Counted from the stretch's first letter, positions 25,188 through 34,967 are shown. The stretch: DNA of 64,000 nucleotides from Treponema parvum (GCF_017893965.1 NZ_CP054142.1:186001-250000), one strand, 5' to 3'. Program-made: numbers and translations. The notes: a model not told the origin generated them from the letters alone.

Positions 25188-26279
25188 TCAGTCATTGTTC
25201 ATCTCCGTAATGTCCGCTTTAAGCTGCTCTTCTTTTGCATAAACATTAAGAGCGTCGAGCATTTCATCCATGTAGCCGAGCATAAACTGGTCCAGTTTAT
25301 AAAGCGTAAGGTTTATGCGGTGATCGGAAACACGGTTTTGCGGAAAGTTATACGTGCGGATCCTTTCCGACCTGTCTCCGGCGCCTACCATAGACTTGCG
25401 TGCGGCCGAACGTTCGGCATTTTTTTTAGACTCTTCCATATCGAACAGGCGGGCGCGTAATACGCGGAACGCCTTGGCTTTGTTTTTTATCTGGCTTTTT
25501 TCATCTTGCTGTATGACTACAAGACCTGTGGGAATGTGTGTGAGCCGCACGGCGGAATCCGTCGTGTTTACGCATTGTCCGCCGGGTCCCCCCGCCCTCA
25601 TTACGTCGATCCTTACGTCTTCGGGTTTGATTTCAATTTCGGTTTCTTCCGCTTCGGGGAGTATCGCCACCGTTACCGTGCTTGTGTGGATTCGCCCTTG
25701 CGCTTCCGTCGTCGGAACTCGCTGCACTCTGTGGACGCCGCCTTCCCAGCGGAGAGTTCCGTATACGAATTTTCCGCTTATGGAAAAAGTGATTTCCTTG
25801 TATCCGCCTACTTCCGTAGGACTGGAATTTATGACTTCGTATTTCCAGCCTTTGCGCTCCGCAAGCCGCGTATACATCTGAAACAGATCCATTACAAAAA
25901 GCGACGCTTCGTCGCCGCCTACTCCGTTGCGTATTTCAACTATAATATTCTTTTCATCAAGAGGATCCGGCGGAATAAGCTTTAATTTTATCTCTTCTTC
26001 AAGTTTAGGAAGTCTTTCTTCCAATTCCCGCAGCTCTTCTCTCGCCATTTCCCTCATGTCGTGATCGTCTTCCGACGTTATCATTTCATGTGCGTCGGAA
26101 ATACCCTTCAAAACCTTTTTATACTCGTCGTAAAGAGCTGCAATCGTACTGAGATGTCCGTGCTCCCTCATAACGGCTTTGTATTTTTGAGGATCTTTTA
26201 CCAAATCGGGATCGGCGACGGTTTTATCGAGCTCCTTTAACCGGACGGAGCAATCTTCGAGCTTTTTTAACAAATCCAT
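25188..26279 (-). CDS. prfA: Peptide chain release factor 1
   Basis: The 363-residue protein ends translation at UAA and UAG. The GGQ motif lies in RAGGPGGQCVNTTDSAVR, and the stop-codon-reading PxT tripeptide is P-T-T in RVPTTEAQGRIHTSTVTV, which marks RF1 rather than RF2. The C-terminal VSDHRINLTLYKLD is standard. The open frame extends 26 codons further upstream, but the start MDLLKKLEDCSVRL at 26279 matches family length. It lies between mnmG and prmC in one minus-strand unit. Confidence 0.95.
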   Translation of the reverse strand: MDLLKKLEDCSVRLKELDKTVADPDLVKDPQKYKAVMREHGHLSTIAALYDEYKKVLKGISDAHEMITSEDDHDMREMAREELRELEERLPKLEEEIKLKLIPPDPLDEKNIIVEIRNGVGGDEASLFVMDLFQMYTRLAERKGWKYEVINSSPTEVGGYKEITFSISGKFVYGTLRWEGGVHRVQRVPTTEAQGRIHTSTVTVAILPEAEETEIEIKPEDVRIDVMRAGGPGGQCVNTTDSAVRLTHIPTGLVVIQQDEKSQIKNKAKAFRVLRARLFDMEESKKNAERSAARKSMVGAGDRSERIRTYNFPQNRVSDHRINLTLYKLDQFMLGYMDEMLDALNVYAKEEQLKADITEMNND

Positions 26280-26375
26280 AGAAATTGATTTTACATATTT
26301 TACGTTTTTTTTACAATTGGATCGCCGTGCGTTTGTTCGGAGGCGAAAACCGCACACTGAAACTGCAAAAGTTAT

Positions 26376-28340
26376 CTACCTGAGATAAACCATCAAAAGC
26401 ATAATGTCGCTGTTTCGTATTCCGCTTATGCGGCCTGCCTGTCCGAGCGTTAAAGGGCGGATCTTTTCAAGTTTTTGCCGCGATTCGCTTGAAAGCGAAG
26501 GGATAGATCCGTAATCGAAATTAACGGGAATCTTGGTGTTTTCCATGCGGCGCAGTTTTTCGACTCGCTTGTCCTGTTTTTCTATATAGTATTTGTATTT
26601 GAAGTCTATCTGCGCCGTTTCCCATACTTTTTGAGGATATCCCGGATTTTGCATTTTAGGATTTTTTAATAGCTCCGCTATTATCCTGTCTTCAAGAGCG
26701 TATTTTTCGTTTACGGCGTCAAGCTGCGACCGAGTCTTTAATCCCGCGTAAAAACCGTATCGGCAAAGCCTTTGGTCGGCCGTATCAAAGCGGAGTTTCA
26801 ATCGGTATTCCGCACGAGCGGTAAACATACGGTAGGGTTCCTTTGTTCCCAAAGTTACAAGGTCGTCGATCAAAACGCCTATATATGCTTCCGAACGATG
26901 AAGTATGACGGGCTTCCATTCAGGAATTACGCGGAAATTTGTAAAGCCGGCCTTTTTTTGGAATTGTTCAATGCGTTCATTAAGCGGTTTTCCATCCGTA
27001 TCCTCATTTAAGGCGCACAAGGGGCCGCAAAATTCTTTATGCGCCTTGGAGTACAGGGCAGCGTTTATTCCCGCTATAAGGCCTTGACCTGCGGCTTCTT
27101 CATAGCCTGACGTTCCATTTATCTGTCCCGCGTTAAAAAGCCCGGCCACGCGTTTTGTTTCAAGGGAAGGATAAAGCTGCGTCGGCTCTACATAGTCGTA
27201 TTCTACGGCATAGCCGGGCCTTGCCACAACGGCGTTTTCAAAGCCTTCCATAGTTCTTAAAAAGGCGTCCTGCACCGATTCCGGCAAAGAGGAAGAAAGA
27301 CCGTTTAAATATATTTCGTCGGTTTCAAGCCCTTCCGGTTCAACGAAGATTTGATGCCGCTCCCTTTCCGAAAACCGCATAACCTTGTCTTCAATCGAAG
27401 GGCAATACCTTGGCCCGATTCCTGAAATTTTTCCGCTGTATAAAGGGGAGCGTCCTATGTTTTCTCTTATGATGTCGTGAGTCTTCGTATTTGTGTAGGC
27501 TATGTGGCAGGAAACCATGGGCCTTTCAATTTTTTCATTATCAAAGGAAAAGGGAATAATGTCTTCATCCGAAAGCTGCGCCGCAAGTTTTGTAAAGTCT
27601 ACCGTGTGACGCAGAATTCTCGGCGGCGTTCCCGTCTTTAATCTGCCTATTGTAAAGCCCAGCCTGCTAAGCGAGTGTGTAAGCCCGAAAGCTCCTTCTT
27701 CACCTAGCCGCCCGCAGGGAGCGTCGTAATCGCCTATGAAAATTTTACCGCCTAAAAACGTACCTGTCGTAAGGACTACGGCTCGTACGGGAATTATCCT
27801 TCCGCGTTCGGTTACGATTCCCGTAACTTTTTGCCTCATTCCGCTTTTTGCAGCTTCGCCTGTTTTTATGCCGCGTAATTCGCCGGGAATGGAGCCTTTT
27901 TCCGCAATGCTGTCGGACTGGGGCGGAAGTTTTGCAGAAGAGATTGCAGTCAAAATATCCGTTACCGAATCCATCAAGGTTGAAAGATTTTCCGTAGTTT
28001 CTACCGTCTTTCGTGCGATTTGCGAATAAAGAATTTTATCGGCTTGTGCGCGCGGCGCTTGCACTGCAGGTCCTCTTCGGCGGTTTAAAAGCCTGAATTG
28101 GATCATAGACTTGTCGATGATCTTTCCCATTTCGCCGCCCAGCGCGTCGATTTCGCGTACGATGTTTCCCTTCGCAATTCCGCCTATGGACGGATTACAG
28201 GAAAGCTTTCCTATGGAGTCTATGTTTTGCGTTATAAGTACGGTTTTCAGCCCCATCCTTGCGGAAGCAAGAGACGCTTCGATTCCCGCATGTCCGCCGC
28301 CTACAACGGCGACATCAAAAAAATCATAAAATCCGGCCAT
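26376..28340 (-). CDS. mnmG: tRNA uridine-5-carboxymethylaminomethyl modification enzyme MnmG
   Basis: With MnmE it modifies U34 of several tRNAs, using FAD. The Rossmann FAD motif VVGGGHAGIEASLASARMG starts at about residue 12. The signatures CNPSIGGIAKGNIVREIDALGGEMG, GLFNAGQINGTSGYEEAAGQGLIAGINAAL, and SRAEYRLKLRFDTADQRL-type block (TARAEYRLKLR) are present. Length 654 is slightly above the usual 620-630, with an insert near 155-180. It begins the mnmG-prfA-prmC unit. A 43-bp part of it (27979-28021) recurs almost unchanged at 34997-35039. Confidence 0.96.
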   Translation of the reverse strand: MAGFYDFFDVAVVGGGHAGIEASLASARMGLKTVLITQNIDSIGKLSCNPSIGGIAKGNIVREIDALGGEMGKIIDKSMIQFRLLNRRRGPAVQAPRAQADKILYSQIARKTVETTENLSTLMDSVTDILTAISSAKLPPQSDSIAEKGSIPGELRGIKTGEAAKSGMRQKVTGIVTERGRIIPVRAVVLTTGTFLGGKIFIGDYDAPCGRLGEEGAFGLTHSLSRLGFTIGRLKTGTPPRILRHTVDFTKLAAQLSDEDIIPFSFDNEKIERPMVSCHIAYTNTKTHDIIRENIGRSPLYSGKISGIGPRYCPSIEDKVMRFSERERHQIFVEPEGLETDEIYLNGLSSSLPESVQDAFLRTMEGFENAVVARPGYAVEYDYVEPTQLYPSLETKRVAGLFNAGQINGTSGYEEAAGQGLIAGINAALYSKAHKEFCGPLCALNEDTDGKPLNERIEQFQKKAGFTNFRVIPEWKPVILHRSEAYIGVLIDDLVTLGTKEPYRMFTARAEYRLKLRFDTADQRLCRYGFYAGLKTRSQLDAVNEKYALEDRIIAELLKNPKMQNPGYPQKVWETAQIDFKYKYYIEKQDKRVEKLRRMENTKIPVNFDYGSIPSLSSESRQKLEKIRPLTLGQAGRISGIRNSDIMLLMVYLR

Positions 28341-28506
28341 GGTAGAGCGATTATAGTGTAATCGGGTATTTTAGAAAAGTGCTGATTAAAGCGAGGAGCG
28401 CATTTAATCAGCGCTTCCTCTTGTTTCTCATAAGTCTTTAATTTTGGCAAACCGCCTGTAAAATTGTAAAAATTTACAAGCGGTTAAAAGCTGAAACGTC
28501 GCCGAT

Positions 28507-28548
28507 AAAAAAGCCCTTTCGTAAGGCGGATCGCCTTACGAAAGGGCT
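28507..28548 (-). terminator. Rho-independent terminator of nifJ
   Basis: A perfect 16-bp stem, 28512-28527 with 28533-28548 (AGCCCTTTCGTAAGGC and its complement) and a 5-base loop, is followed on the minus strand by a U run from 28507-28512. It lies about 130 bases after the nifJ stop. Confidence 0.9.
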
Positions 28549-28552
28549 CCTG

Positions 28553-28670
28553 GTTGTATGCGCGCTCTAATGCGCGCCGCAAGTTCCCTTTTGAAAACTC
28601 GCGTACTTACATATGCGCTACTCTCATGCGGCGTTTTAGAAAACCGTGTCCTGCAACGCCGCACTTCAAG
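28553..28670 (-). repeat. Multi-hairpin repeat in the 3' region of nifJ
   Basis: Read on the minus strand: GCGGCGTT/AACGCCGC hairpin (28623-28660), then GAGTTTTC-aaaa-GGGAACTT (about 28580-28600), then GCGCGC-attaga-GCGCGC (28559-28576). Order and first-stem sequence agree with the repeat at 55192 and 62404. The nifJ terminator follows where the last hairpin would be. Confidence 0.55.
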
Positions 28671-28675
28671 CTCGC

Positions 28676-31600
28676 TTATTTGTACAATTCAACCAGTCTC
28701 TGCAAGTGCTCGAAGCGGGCTTTTGCCGTGTCTTCGTTTCTCTTGAACAGAACGCTCGCTCTTTCCGGGAATTTTCTGGTAAGAGCGGAGTAACGCGTTT
28801 CGTTTGCAAGGAACGACTGATAAGAGCCGTCTCCGAGTTTTGAAGAAAGCGTAAACGGATTTTTGCCTTCCGCTTTCAGAGCCGGGTTAAAGCTGAACAG
28901 GTTCCAGTAGCCTGATTTTACTGCAGACTTCATTACGTCCTGACAGTGATTCATTCCTCCCTTAATTCCGTGAAGTTCGCACGGAGAGTAGGCTATGATC
29001 AACGACGGACCTTTATACGCTTCCGCTTCTACAATTGCTTTTAAGCTTTGCGACGGATTTGCGCTTAGGGCTATCTGAGCAACATAAACATATCCGTAGC
29101 TCATTGCGATTTCCGCAAGAGATTTTTTACCGATATCCTTACCTGCCGCGGCGAACTGACAGATTTCACCGATATTCGAAGCCTTTGACGCTTGACCGCC
29201 CGTATTCGAATACATTTCGGTATCGAAAACTATGACGTTTATGTCTTCTCCGGAAGCAAGAACATGATCAAGGCCACCGAATCCTATGTCATAGGCCCAT
29301 CCGTCGCCGCCCATTACCCATACGGATTTTTTTGAAAGATATTCTTTCTTTTCAAGAATTTCCTTGGAAAGATCGCAGCCGGATGCAGCGGCTTTTTCAA
29401 GCTCCGCGATAAGGGCTTTGCACGGTTCCGCATTTGATCTGGTATTATCCTTTGTCGCCATAAATTGAGACAAGGCCTCTTTGAAGGATGCGCTCGCCTT
29501 ATTGCTTTTTCCCATTTCTTCAAGCTGAGCGATTAAGCCGTTGCGTATGTATTTTTGTCCAACCGCCATACCGAAGCCGTGTTCGGCGTTGTCTTCGAAC
29601 AAAGAGTTCGCCCATGCCGGGCCTTTTTTCGAATCCTTGTTGACGGTATACGGACAGGTAGCGGCCGGTCCACCCCAAATGGAAGAACATCCTGTGGCGT
29701 TGGAAATATACATGTGTTCGCCGAACAGCTGTGTGATAAGCCTTGCGTAAGAAGTTTCCGCACATCCTGCGCATGAACCTGAAAATTCCAAAAGCGGCTG
29801 ATTGAACTGCGAACCTTTCGGCGTAAGGTCGTCCATACCCGCATCCGTCTTTTTGCTTACGTGAGAGACCAAATAGTCGAATACAGGCTGTTCCTGAACG
29901 CGCGTTTCCTGCGGAACCATCGCGATAGCCTTTGTAGGACATACGGTTACGCATTCGCCGCAACCCGTACAGTCAAGAGGCGATACCGAAAGGGTATATT
30001 TGTACTGACTCGGTTTCGGTTTGGTGTCCGCCGTAACAAGATTTGAAGGAGCGCCTTTTACTTCCGCATCGGACAGCAAGTAAGGACGTATCGTCGCGTG
30101 CGAACACACGAACGCACAGTTGTTGCACTGAATACACTTCGACGCGGTCCATTCGGGAACCATAACGGCTATACCGCGTTTTTCATAGGCGGCAATACCG
30201 GTTCCGAACTGGCCGTCGGCAATATCTTTGAATGCGGAAACGGGTAAGCTGTCGCCGTCCATGAGCGCGATGGGCTGCATAAGATTTTTGACCATTGCGA
30301 CTGTGCTCTTTTCGCCGAACAAAGCGGGTTTCGGTGCGTCTGCCGGAGGATTCTTCCAAGAAGAAGGTATCTTTACTTCATGCAGCGCGTTTACTCCCGC
30401 GTCGATCGCCTTGCAGTTCATGTCGACGATGTCCTGTCCCTTGCTTGAGAACTTTGCCACAACTTTTTCTTTCATGTACTTAACGGCATCGTCCGCGGGA
30501 AGAACCTTCGCCAATTTAAAGAACGCCGACTGAAGCACGGTGCTTGTGCGTTTGTTAAGACCGATTTTACCTGCAATGTCGACCGCGTCAACCGTGTACA
30601 CTTTGATATCGTTGTTTGCAATATACTTTTTCGCTTCCGCGTTGAGGTGCTTGTCAAGTTCTTCATCGGACCACTGGCAGTTGATAAGGAAGATACCGCC
30701 TTTTTTAACGTCTTGAACCATCTTATACCCTTTGACGATATAGGACTGGTTGTGACAGGCTACAAGATCTGCCTGGTTGATATAGTACGGGCTTTTGATC
30801 GGTTTGTCGCCGAAGCGCAGGTGAGAGATCGTTACGCCGCCGGTTTTTTTGGAGTCATATTGAAAATAGGCCTGAATATACTTGTTTGTGTGGTCGCCTA
30901 TGATCTTTGTAGAATCCTTATTTGCGCCTACGGTGCCGTCGCCGCCGATACCCCAGAATTTACATTCGACCGTGCCTTCAGCCGAAGTGATGGGGGCGGG
31001 TTTTATTTCAGGCAGGCTTAAATTGGTAACGTCGTCAACTATACCGACAGTATAACGTGTTTTCGGAGAAGCTTCGTTAAGTTCCTTATATACGGCGAAT
31101 ATGCTTGACGGAGGAGTGTCCTTTGAGCCTAATCCGTAGCGTCCGCCGGTAAGAATGACGTCGTGCTTTCCCGCTTCGCGCAAGGTAGTCGCTACGTCCA
31201 GATACAAGGGTTCGCCTAAAGATCCCGGCTCTTTTGTCCTGTCAAGGACAGTGAGTTTTTTACAGGTGGCCGGCAAAACTTTAAGGAACGCTTCCGCAAC
31301 CCACGGGCGGTACAGGCGAACCTTTATCAAACCGACTTTTTCGCCTTTTTTCATGAGATAGTCTACGACTTCTTCCGTTACGTCGCAAACGGATCCCATA
31401 GCTACGATTACGCGATCCGCATCTTTCGCTCCGTAATAGTTAAAAAGATCGTATTGGGTGCCGAGTTTTACATTTATCTTTGCCATGTATTTGCGTACGA
31501 TTTCGGGTAAAGCGTCGTACACAAGGTTGCATGCTTCGCGGTGCTGGAAGAAAATATCGCCGTTTTCATGCGAACCGCGCATCGACGGATTTTCAGGATT

Positions 31601-32224
31601 GAGCGCGTGCTTACGGAATTCCTTTACCGCTTCCATATTGCACATCTCTTTCAGATCCGCATAATCCCATGCGTCAAGTTTTTGAATTTCATGCGACGTT
31701 CTGAATCCGTCGAAAAAGTTAAGGAACGGAACCTTCCCTTCAATCGCGGCAAGGTGAGCTACCGGAGCCAAGTCCATGACTTCCTGCGGGCTGCTTTCCG
31801 CCAGCATCGCAAATCCCGTTTGACGGCAGGCATATACGTCGGAATGATCGCCGAAGATACTCAATGCCTGAGTTGCGACGGTACGCGCCGAAACGTGAAA
31901 AACAGCCGGCAGCTGTTCCGCTGCAATTTTGTACATATTCGGGATCATCAGAAGAAGCCCCTGAGACGCGGTGAACGTTGTGGTCATTGCGCCTGCGGCA
32001 AGGGAACCGTGCACGGTGCCGGCGGCGCCCGCTTCAGACTGCATTTCAATGACCTTAGTCTCCGTTCCGAATATATTTTTCAAATTATTTGCCGACCATT
32101 GATCGACAAAATCCGCCATTGGCGATGACGGAGTTATGGGATAAATACCTGCAACTTCCGTAAATGCATACGCAACATGTGCAGCCGCCTGGTTACCGTC
32201 CATTGACTGCTTTTTTCTGGACAT
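28676..32224 (-). CDS. nifJ: Pyruvate:ferredoxin (flavodoxin) oxidoreductase
   Basis: The 1182-residue homodimeric enzyme oxidises pyruvate to acetyl-CoA and reduces ferredoxin, the key step of anaerobic fermentation. Domains in order: N-terminal pyrimidine-binding part (DGNQAAAHVAYAFTEVAGIYPITPSSPMADFVDQW), CoA-binding domain, two [4Fe-4S] motifs CIQCNNCAFVC and CTGCGECVTVC at about 685 and 745, then the TPP-binding part with the proximal cluster Cys (GSCAGCAETSYARL), GCSSIWGG and the NTGGQASK block. Length and order match the single-chain type. A GTGGT-aaa-ACCAC hairpin (32264-32276) lies in its leader. It is a single-gene unit with its own terminator. Confidence 0.97.
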   Translation of the reverse strand: MSRKKQSMDGNQAAAHVAYAFTEVAGIYPITPSSPMADFVDQWSANNLKNIFGTETKVIEMQSEAGAAGTVHGSLAAGAMTTTFTASQGLLLMIPNMYKIAAEQLPAVFHVSARTVATQALSIFGDHSDVYACRQTGFAMLAESSPQEVMDLAPVAHLAAIEGKVPFLNFFDGFRTSHEIQKLDAWDYADLKEMCNMEAVKEFRKHALNPENPSMRGSHENGDIFFQHREACNLVYDALPEIVRKYMAKINVKLGTQYDLFNYYGAKDADRVIVAMGSVCDVTEEVVDYLMKKGEKVGLIKVRLYRPWVAEAFLKVLPATCKKLTVLDRTKEPGSLGEPLYLDVATTLREAGKHDVILTGGRYGLGSKDTPPSSIFAVYKELNEASPKTRYTVGIVDDVTNLSLPEIKPAPITSAEGTVECKFWGIGGDGTVGANKDSTKIIGDHTNKYIQAYFQYDSKKTGGVTISHLRFGDKPIKSPYYINQADLVACHNQSYIVKGYKMVQDVKKGGIFLINCQWSDEELDKHLNAEAKKYIANNDIKVYTVDAVDIAGKIGLNKRTSTVLQSAFFKLAKVLPADDAVKYMKEKVVAKFSSKGQDIVDMNCKAIDAGVNALHEVKIPSSWKNPPADAPKPALFGEKSTVAMVKNLMQPIALMDGDSLPVSAFKDIADGQFGTGIAAYEKRGIAVMVPEWTASKCIQCNNCAFVCSHATIRPYLLSDAEVKGAPSNLVTADTKPKPSQYKYTLSVSPLDCTGCGECVTVCPTKAIAMVPQETRVQEQPVFDYLVSHVSKKTDAGMDDLTPKGSQFNQPLLEFSGSCAGCAETSYARLITQLFGEHMYISNATGCSSIWGGPAATCPYTVNKDSKKGPAWANSLFEDNAEHGFGMAVGQKYIRNGLIAQLEEMGKSNKASASFKEALSQFMATKDNTRSNAEPCKALIAELEKAAASGCDLSKEILEKKEYLSKKSVWVMGGDGWAYDIGFGGLDHVLASGEDINVIVFDTEMYSNTGGQASKASNIGEICQFAAAGKDIGKKSLAEIAMSYGYVYVAQIALSANPSQSLKAIVEAEAYKGPSLIIAYSPCELHGIKGGMNHCQDVMKSAVKSGYWNLFSFNPALKAEGKNPFTLSSKLGDGSYQSFLANETRYSALTRKFPERASVLFKRNEDTAKARFEHLQRLVELYK

Positions 32225-32553
32225 AAGCCCTCCTAAAAGAATATTGGGATAAGTTATGGGATAGTGGTAAAACCACCAACAATAGCTGCTTATAGATTAT
32301 ACCGTTCCTGTAGATTTAGCAATATTGATGACGTGAAAAATATCGGTCTGAAAACCATATTTTGCTTTATACGGAATGTTAAATCGGAAAACCGCTTATT
32401 TACGGCAACAGGGCCGCGTCTTCAGGGCTGAAACCGACACGGAGGAACTTATTGCGCAAAAAAATCCAGCATTGCCTGAAGCGATTGCAGCTTTTAACGA
32501 TCCGTAGAATTATTTTTTTGACTGAAATATGGTAGAATAGTTTTAATATACAT
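32225..32553. other. Divergent region between nifJ and the ROK regulator
   Basis: About 330 bases. The left end is the nifJ leader. The right end holds TTGACT (32518-32523) and TTTAAT 18 bases further, a possible promoter for the ROK gene. A short open frame (32376-32507) is listed separately. No other structure stands out. Confidence 0.5.
32376..32507 (+). pseudogene. Possible remnant of a protein-coding gene (43 codons)
   Basis: The frame reads like a protein C-terminus, ending EELIAQKNPALPEAIAAFNDP before TAG. It has no ribosome site and no homologue that I can name. Its composition is less random than other short frames in spacers, so it may be the tail of a lost gene. The evidence is weak. 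Confidence 0.2.
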
Positions 32554-33768
32554 ATGAATTACCTGGTTTCGGAATACTATCTCAACCGCGGATTTAAAAC
32601 ACGCGACATTGAAAAGGCGAGGCTTTATGAGCTTATATGTGCCGAAGATGGAACGTCGCGCAAGCGGATGAATCAAAAACTCAGGTTAAGGCCCAATAAT
32701 GTTTCGGATTCGGTGCAGCAGCTTACGGAAGACGAACTTGTGTACGAGGACGCGGAAGTGAGAATTCAAGGAAAGGGCAGACCGGAGGTCATACTTCATC
32801 CGCGCTTTGACAGGCTTGTGGCGATTTCCGTCGGAGTTTCTTCAAACACCCTAACTGCAGATCTCATCGACATGGAAGGGAAAAGCGTTTGGCAAAAGAG
32901 TTTACCCGTTCCCGACGATGCGGATAACACGGTATTCCTTGAGTCTCTCGTTCGCCTGATCATAGAGCTGGAATACTGTATCACCAAAAGGCAAATTCTT
33001 GTAGGAATCGGAATTGCCGTTCCCGGAATAGTCAGCGCGAACGGAACGAGGTGGGTGTTCAATTCAAGGTGGCCTGAGGTTTCAAACCTTGATTTTTCAA
33101 AACTTTCGGTACGCTTCAAAGTGCCCGTAAGGCTTTATCGGTTTTTGGACTCTCAGCTGAACGCCTTAATTTTTAGAAATGTCAGCATTAACGATTCTTC
33201 CATAATCCTTGTTCACTGGGGATACGGGATAGGCGCCGCTTATTGCATAAACGGAAAGATCCCCTCTCTCGTGGCAGGAAGTAGTTCTGAAATAGGCCAC
33301 ATGAAGATCGTGCCGCCCAAAGATGCAACGCTTTGCAGGTGCGGAGAAAGAGGCTGTCTTGAGACTGTCAGTTCAGGCTGGGCTTTACAGAAGCATTTGG
33401 AATCCGTTTTAGGCACATTTCCATCCGATGAAAAAGAGCTTGGCCGACTCATGGCAAGCTGCGATTTTTCCGGCGATCCTGTGATTAAAAGAGCCGTTGA
33501 AAGCGTAGCTTGCGTCATCGATAACACGCACAGGGTTTTCCCTGCAGACAGAATTATCGTGTATGGACCGTTCATAGGCAATCAACTTATAAGAAGGGCG
33601 CTGGTTGAAACGATTCGGGAAAAGCTTCCGTGGTATTCAAAGGCTTCCGTTGAGATAGAGATAATGACCCGAGATTTTGAAGATATAACCGCTCTCGGCT
33701 GCTGCGCAGATTTCTTCAAGACCAGGCTTATTGAAATGCTTGCTTTCCGCGGAACAGACAATAATTAA
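32554..33768 (+). CDS. ROK-family transcriptional regulator
   Basis: The 404-residue protein has an N-terminal winged helix (about residues 20-75, LYELICAEDGTSRKRMNQKLRLRPNNVSDSVQQLTEDELV) and a ROK sugar-kinase-like domain (GIGIAVPGIVSANGT, GYGIGAAYCINGKI, GSSSEIGHMKIVPP) with the zinc motif LCRCGERGCLETVSSG. Family members such as NagC and Mlc repress sugar-uptake genes and release DNA on binding a sugar. It is followed by a TTT transporter and sugar-isomerase-like genes, its likely targets. No clear ribosome site precedes the ATG. Confidence 0.88.
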   Translation: MNYLVSEYYLNRGFKTRDIEKARLYELICAEDGTSRKRMNQKLRLRPNNVSDSVQQLTEDELVYEDAEVRIQGKGRPEVILHPRFDRLVAISVGVSSNTLTADLIDMEGKSVWQKSLPVPDDADNTVFLESLVRLIIELEYCITKRQILVGIGIAVPGIVSANGTRWVFNSRWPEVSNLDFSKLSVRFKVPVRLYRFLDSQLNALIFRNVSINDSSIILVHWGYGIGAAYCINGKIPSLVAGSSSEIGHMKIVPPKDATLCRCGERGCLETVSSGWALQKHLESVLGTFPSDEKELGRLMASCDFSGDPVIKRAVESVACVIDNTHRVFPADRIIVYGPFIGNQLIRRALVETIREKLPWYSKASVEIEIMTRDFEDITALGCCADFFKTRLIEMLAFRGTDNN

Positions 33769-33799
33769 TATCACTTTATGATAATAGTTGTGATATTAA
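33765..33799. promoter_or_regulatory. Inverted repeat upstream of tctC, putative operator
   Basis: TTAATATCAC (33765-33774) and GTGATATTAA (33790-33799) are perfect 10-bp arms 15 bases apart, starting within the stop codon of the ROK gene. A further half-site, ATGATATTAAC, follows near 33871. The place, 110 bases before the tctC ATG, suits an operator for the ROK protein, but this is inference. Confidence 0.5.
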
Positions 33800-33911
33800 A
33801 TGCTTTGATTGCCGGATTATTGCCGGTTATTGCGATGATTATTATCGTTGACGGCTATATTTGCGCGTGTTATGATATTAACACCAATCGTTTATAAATA
33901 AGGAGGAAAGT

Positions 33912-34928
33912 ATGAAGAAGATCTGTATCGTTTCTTTGGTTCTCTGTTTGACCTGTACGGCTGTGTTCGCTAAGGCTGCAGGAGAAAAGCCTTTTCCTTC
34001 GAAAGACATTACGTTGATTGTTCCGTGGGGAGCCGGCGGATCATCGGATTTAGTCGGCAGGCGGGTTACCGATGAGATGTCTAAAATTTTCGGAGTAAAA
34101 ATAAGCGTAGTCAACACTCCCGGCGCAACGGGAACGGTCGGCATGAACGACTGTCTGTTAAAACCTCACGACGGCTATACTTTAATTGCAAATGCGACGC
34201 CGCATACTCATTATGTGAACGGTCTTGCAGACTGGTCGCCGAAGGATTGGGATTATTTGGCCGCCTACTATGTGCCCTGTGTAATTGCCGTCTCAAAGAA
34301 CAGCAAGTACAAAACGTTTAACGACCTGTACAAGGCTCTTAAAGACAATCCTGCAAACACAATCAAAAACAGCGTCGCCGGCATAGGTTCTTCGGGATAC
34401 AACGCCGTTATGGTTCTTTCCGCAACGGACGCCGTTATGGGCAAGGGGCTTAACACCCCTTATGCGGGCGGAGCCGATGCGATTAAAGCGCTTCTCGCAG
34501 GCGAGGTAGACTTTACGTCTCAGCTTTCAAATGAAATGATCGATCTTCTCAGGTCGGGAGACCTTGTCGCTCTATGTTCTCTAACGGAAGAAAATCTTGT
34601 CCTTGAAGGCGTTTCCAAACCGATTCCGTCAATAAAGACGTTTATTCCGGAACTTGCAAAATCCCTGCCGATCGGAGACGCATTCGGCCTTATGTTCCCG
34701 TCGGACGTTCCGGACGCCTCGAAAAAAGCTCTTGAAGCTGCGTTCGTGAAGGCCTGTAAGACGGATAGCGTAAAAGCTTTCGCCGGTCAAAAAGGTATGA
34801 TCCTTCTAGGTTCGACGATTGCGGAATCCAACGAACTCAAAGACAAAGCGGCCGCGGCCATAGGCTTTACTCTATATGACCTTGGAATAGCAAAACGATC
34901 TCCTCAGGATCTGGGATATAAGAGATAG
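33912..34928 (+). CDS. TTT transporter substrate-binding protein, system 1
   Basis: The 338-residue TctC/Bug-family receptor has a signal peptide (MKKICIVSLVLCLTCTAVFA) and the family block DITLIVPWGAGGSSDLVGRRVTDEM, then VVNTPGATGTVGMND that forms the carboxylate-binding loop. It captures a small organic acid in the periplasm and hands it to TctA/TctB. It starts after AAGGAGGAAAGT. It is followed by a hairpin spacer and tctB, as in most tctCBA operons. The ligand cannot be told. Confidence 0.92.
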   Translation: MKKICIVSLVLCLTCTAVFAKAAGEKPFPSKDITLIVPWGAGGSSDLVGRRVTDEMSKIFGVKISVVNTPGATGTVGMNDCLLKPHDGYTLIANATPHTHYVNGLADWSPKDWDYLAAYYVPCVIAVSKNSKYKTFNDLYKALKDNPANTIKNSVAGIGSSGYNAVMVLSATDAVMGKGLNTPYAGGADAIKALLAGEVDFTSQLSNEMIDLLRSGDLVALCSLTEENLVLEGVSKPIPSIKTFIPELAKSLPIGDAFGLMFPSDVPDASKKALEAAFVKACKTDSVKAFAGQKGMILLGSTIAESNELKDKAAAAIGFTLYDLGIAKRSPQDLGYKR

Positions 34929-34939
34929 AGACTTGACCC

Positions 34940-34967
34940 GGGTCGGTACGGTTTTCCGTATTGACCC
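34940..34967 (+). promoter_or_regulatory. Hairpin in the tctC-tctB spacer, system 1
   Basis: GGGTCggTACGG-tttt-CCGTAttGACCC, with an alternative GGTCGG/CCGACC pairing, stands 12 bases after the tctC stop. It lacks a strong U run, so it may act as a 3' mRNA stabiliser or partial terminator. Confidence 0.5.

Larger units (their letters stand above)
28341..28675. other. Intergenic region between nifJ and mnmG, rich in hairpins
   Basis: About 335 bases with four structures: AAGTGCTGATTAAA (28377-28390) pairing with 28403-28416; AACCGC-c-TGTAAA pairing with TTTACA-a-GCGGTT (28450-28485); the strong nifJ terminator (28507-28548); and the repeat element next to the nifJ stop. The first, seen on the minus strand, has a weak T-rich tail and sits 36 bases before mnmG, so it could act as an attenuator for mnmG or stop read-through. 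No gene is seen. Confidence 0.55.

Noticed and set aside
31541-32128. 195-codon open frame antisense to nifJ
   Set aside because: nifJ is unambiguous on the other strand; the antisense frame has no recognisable domain.
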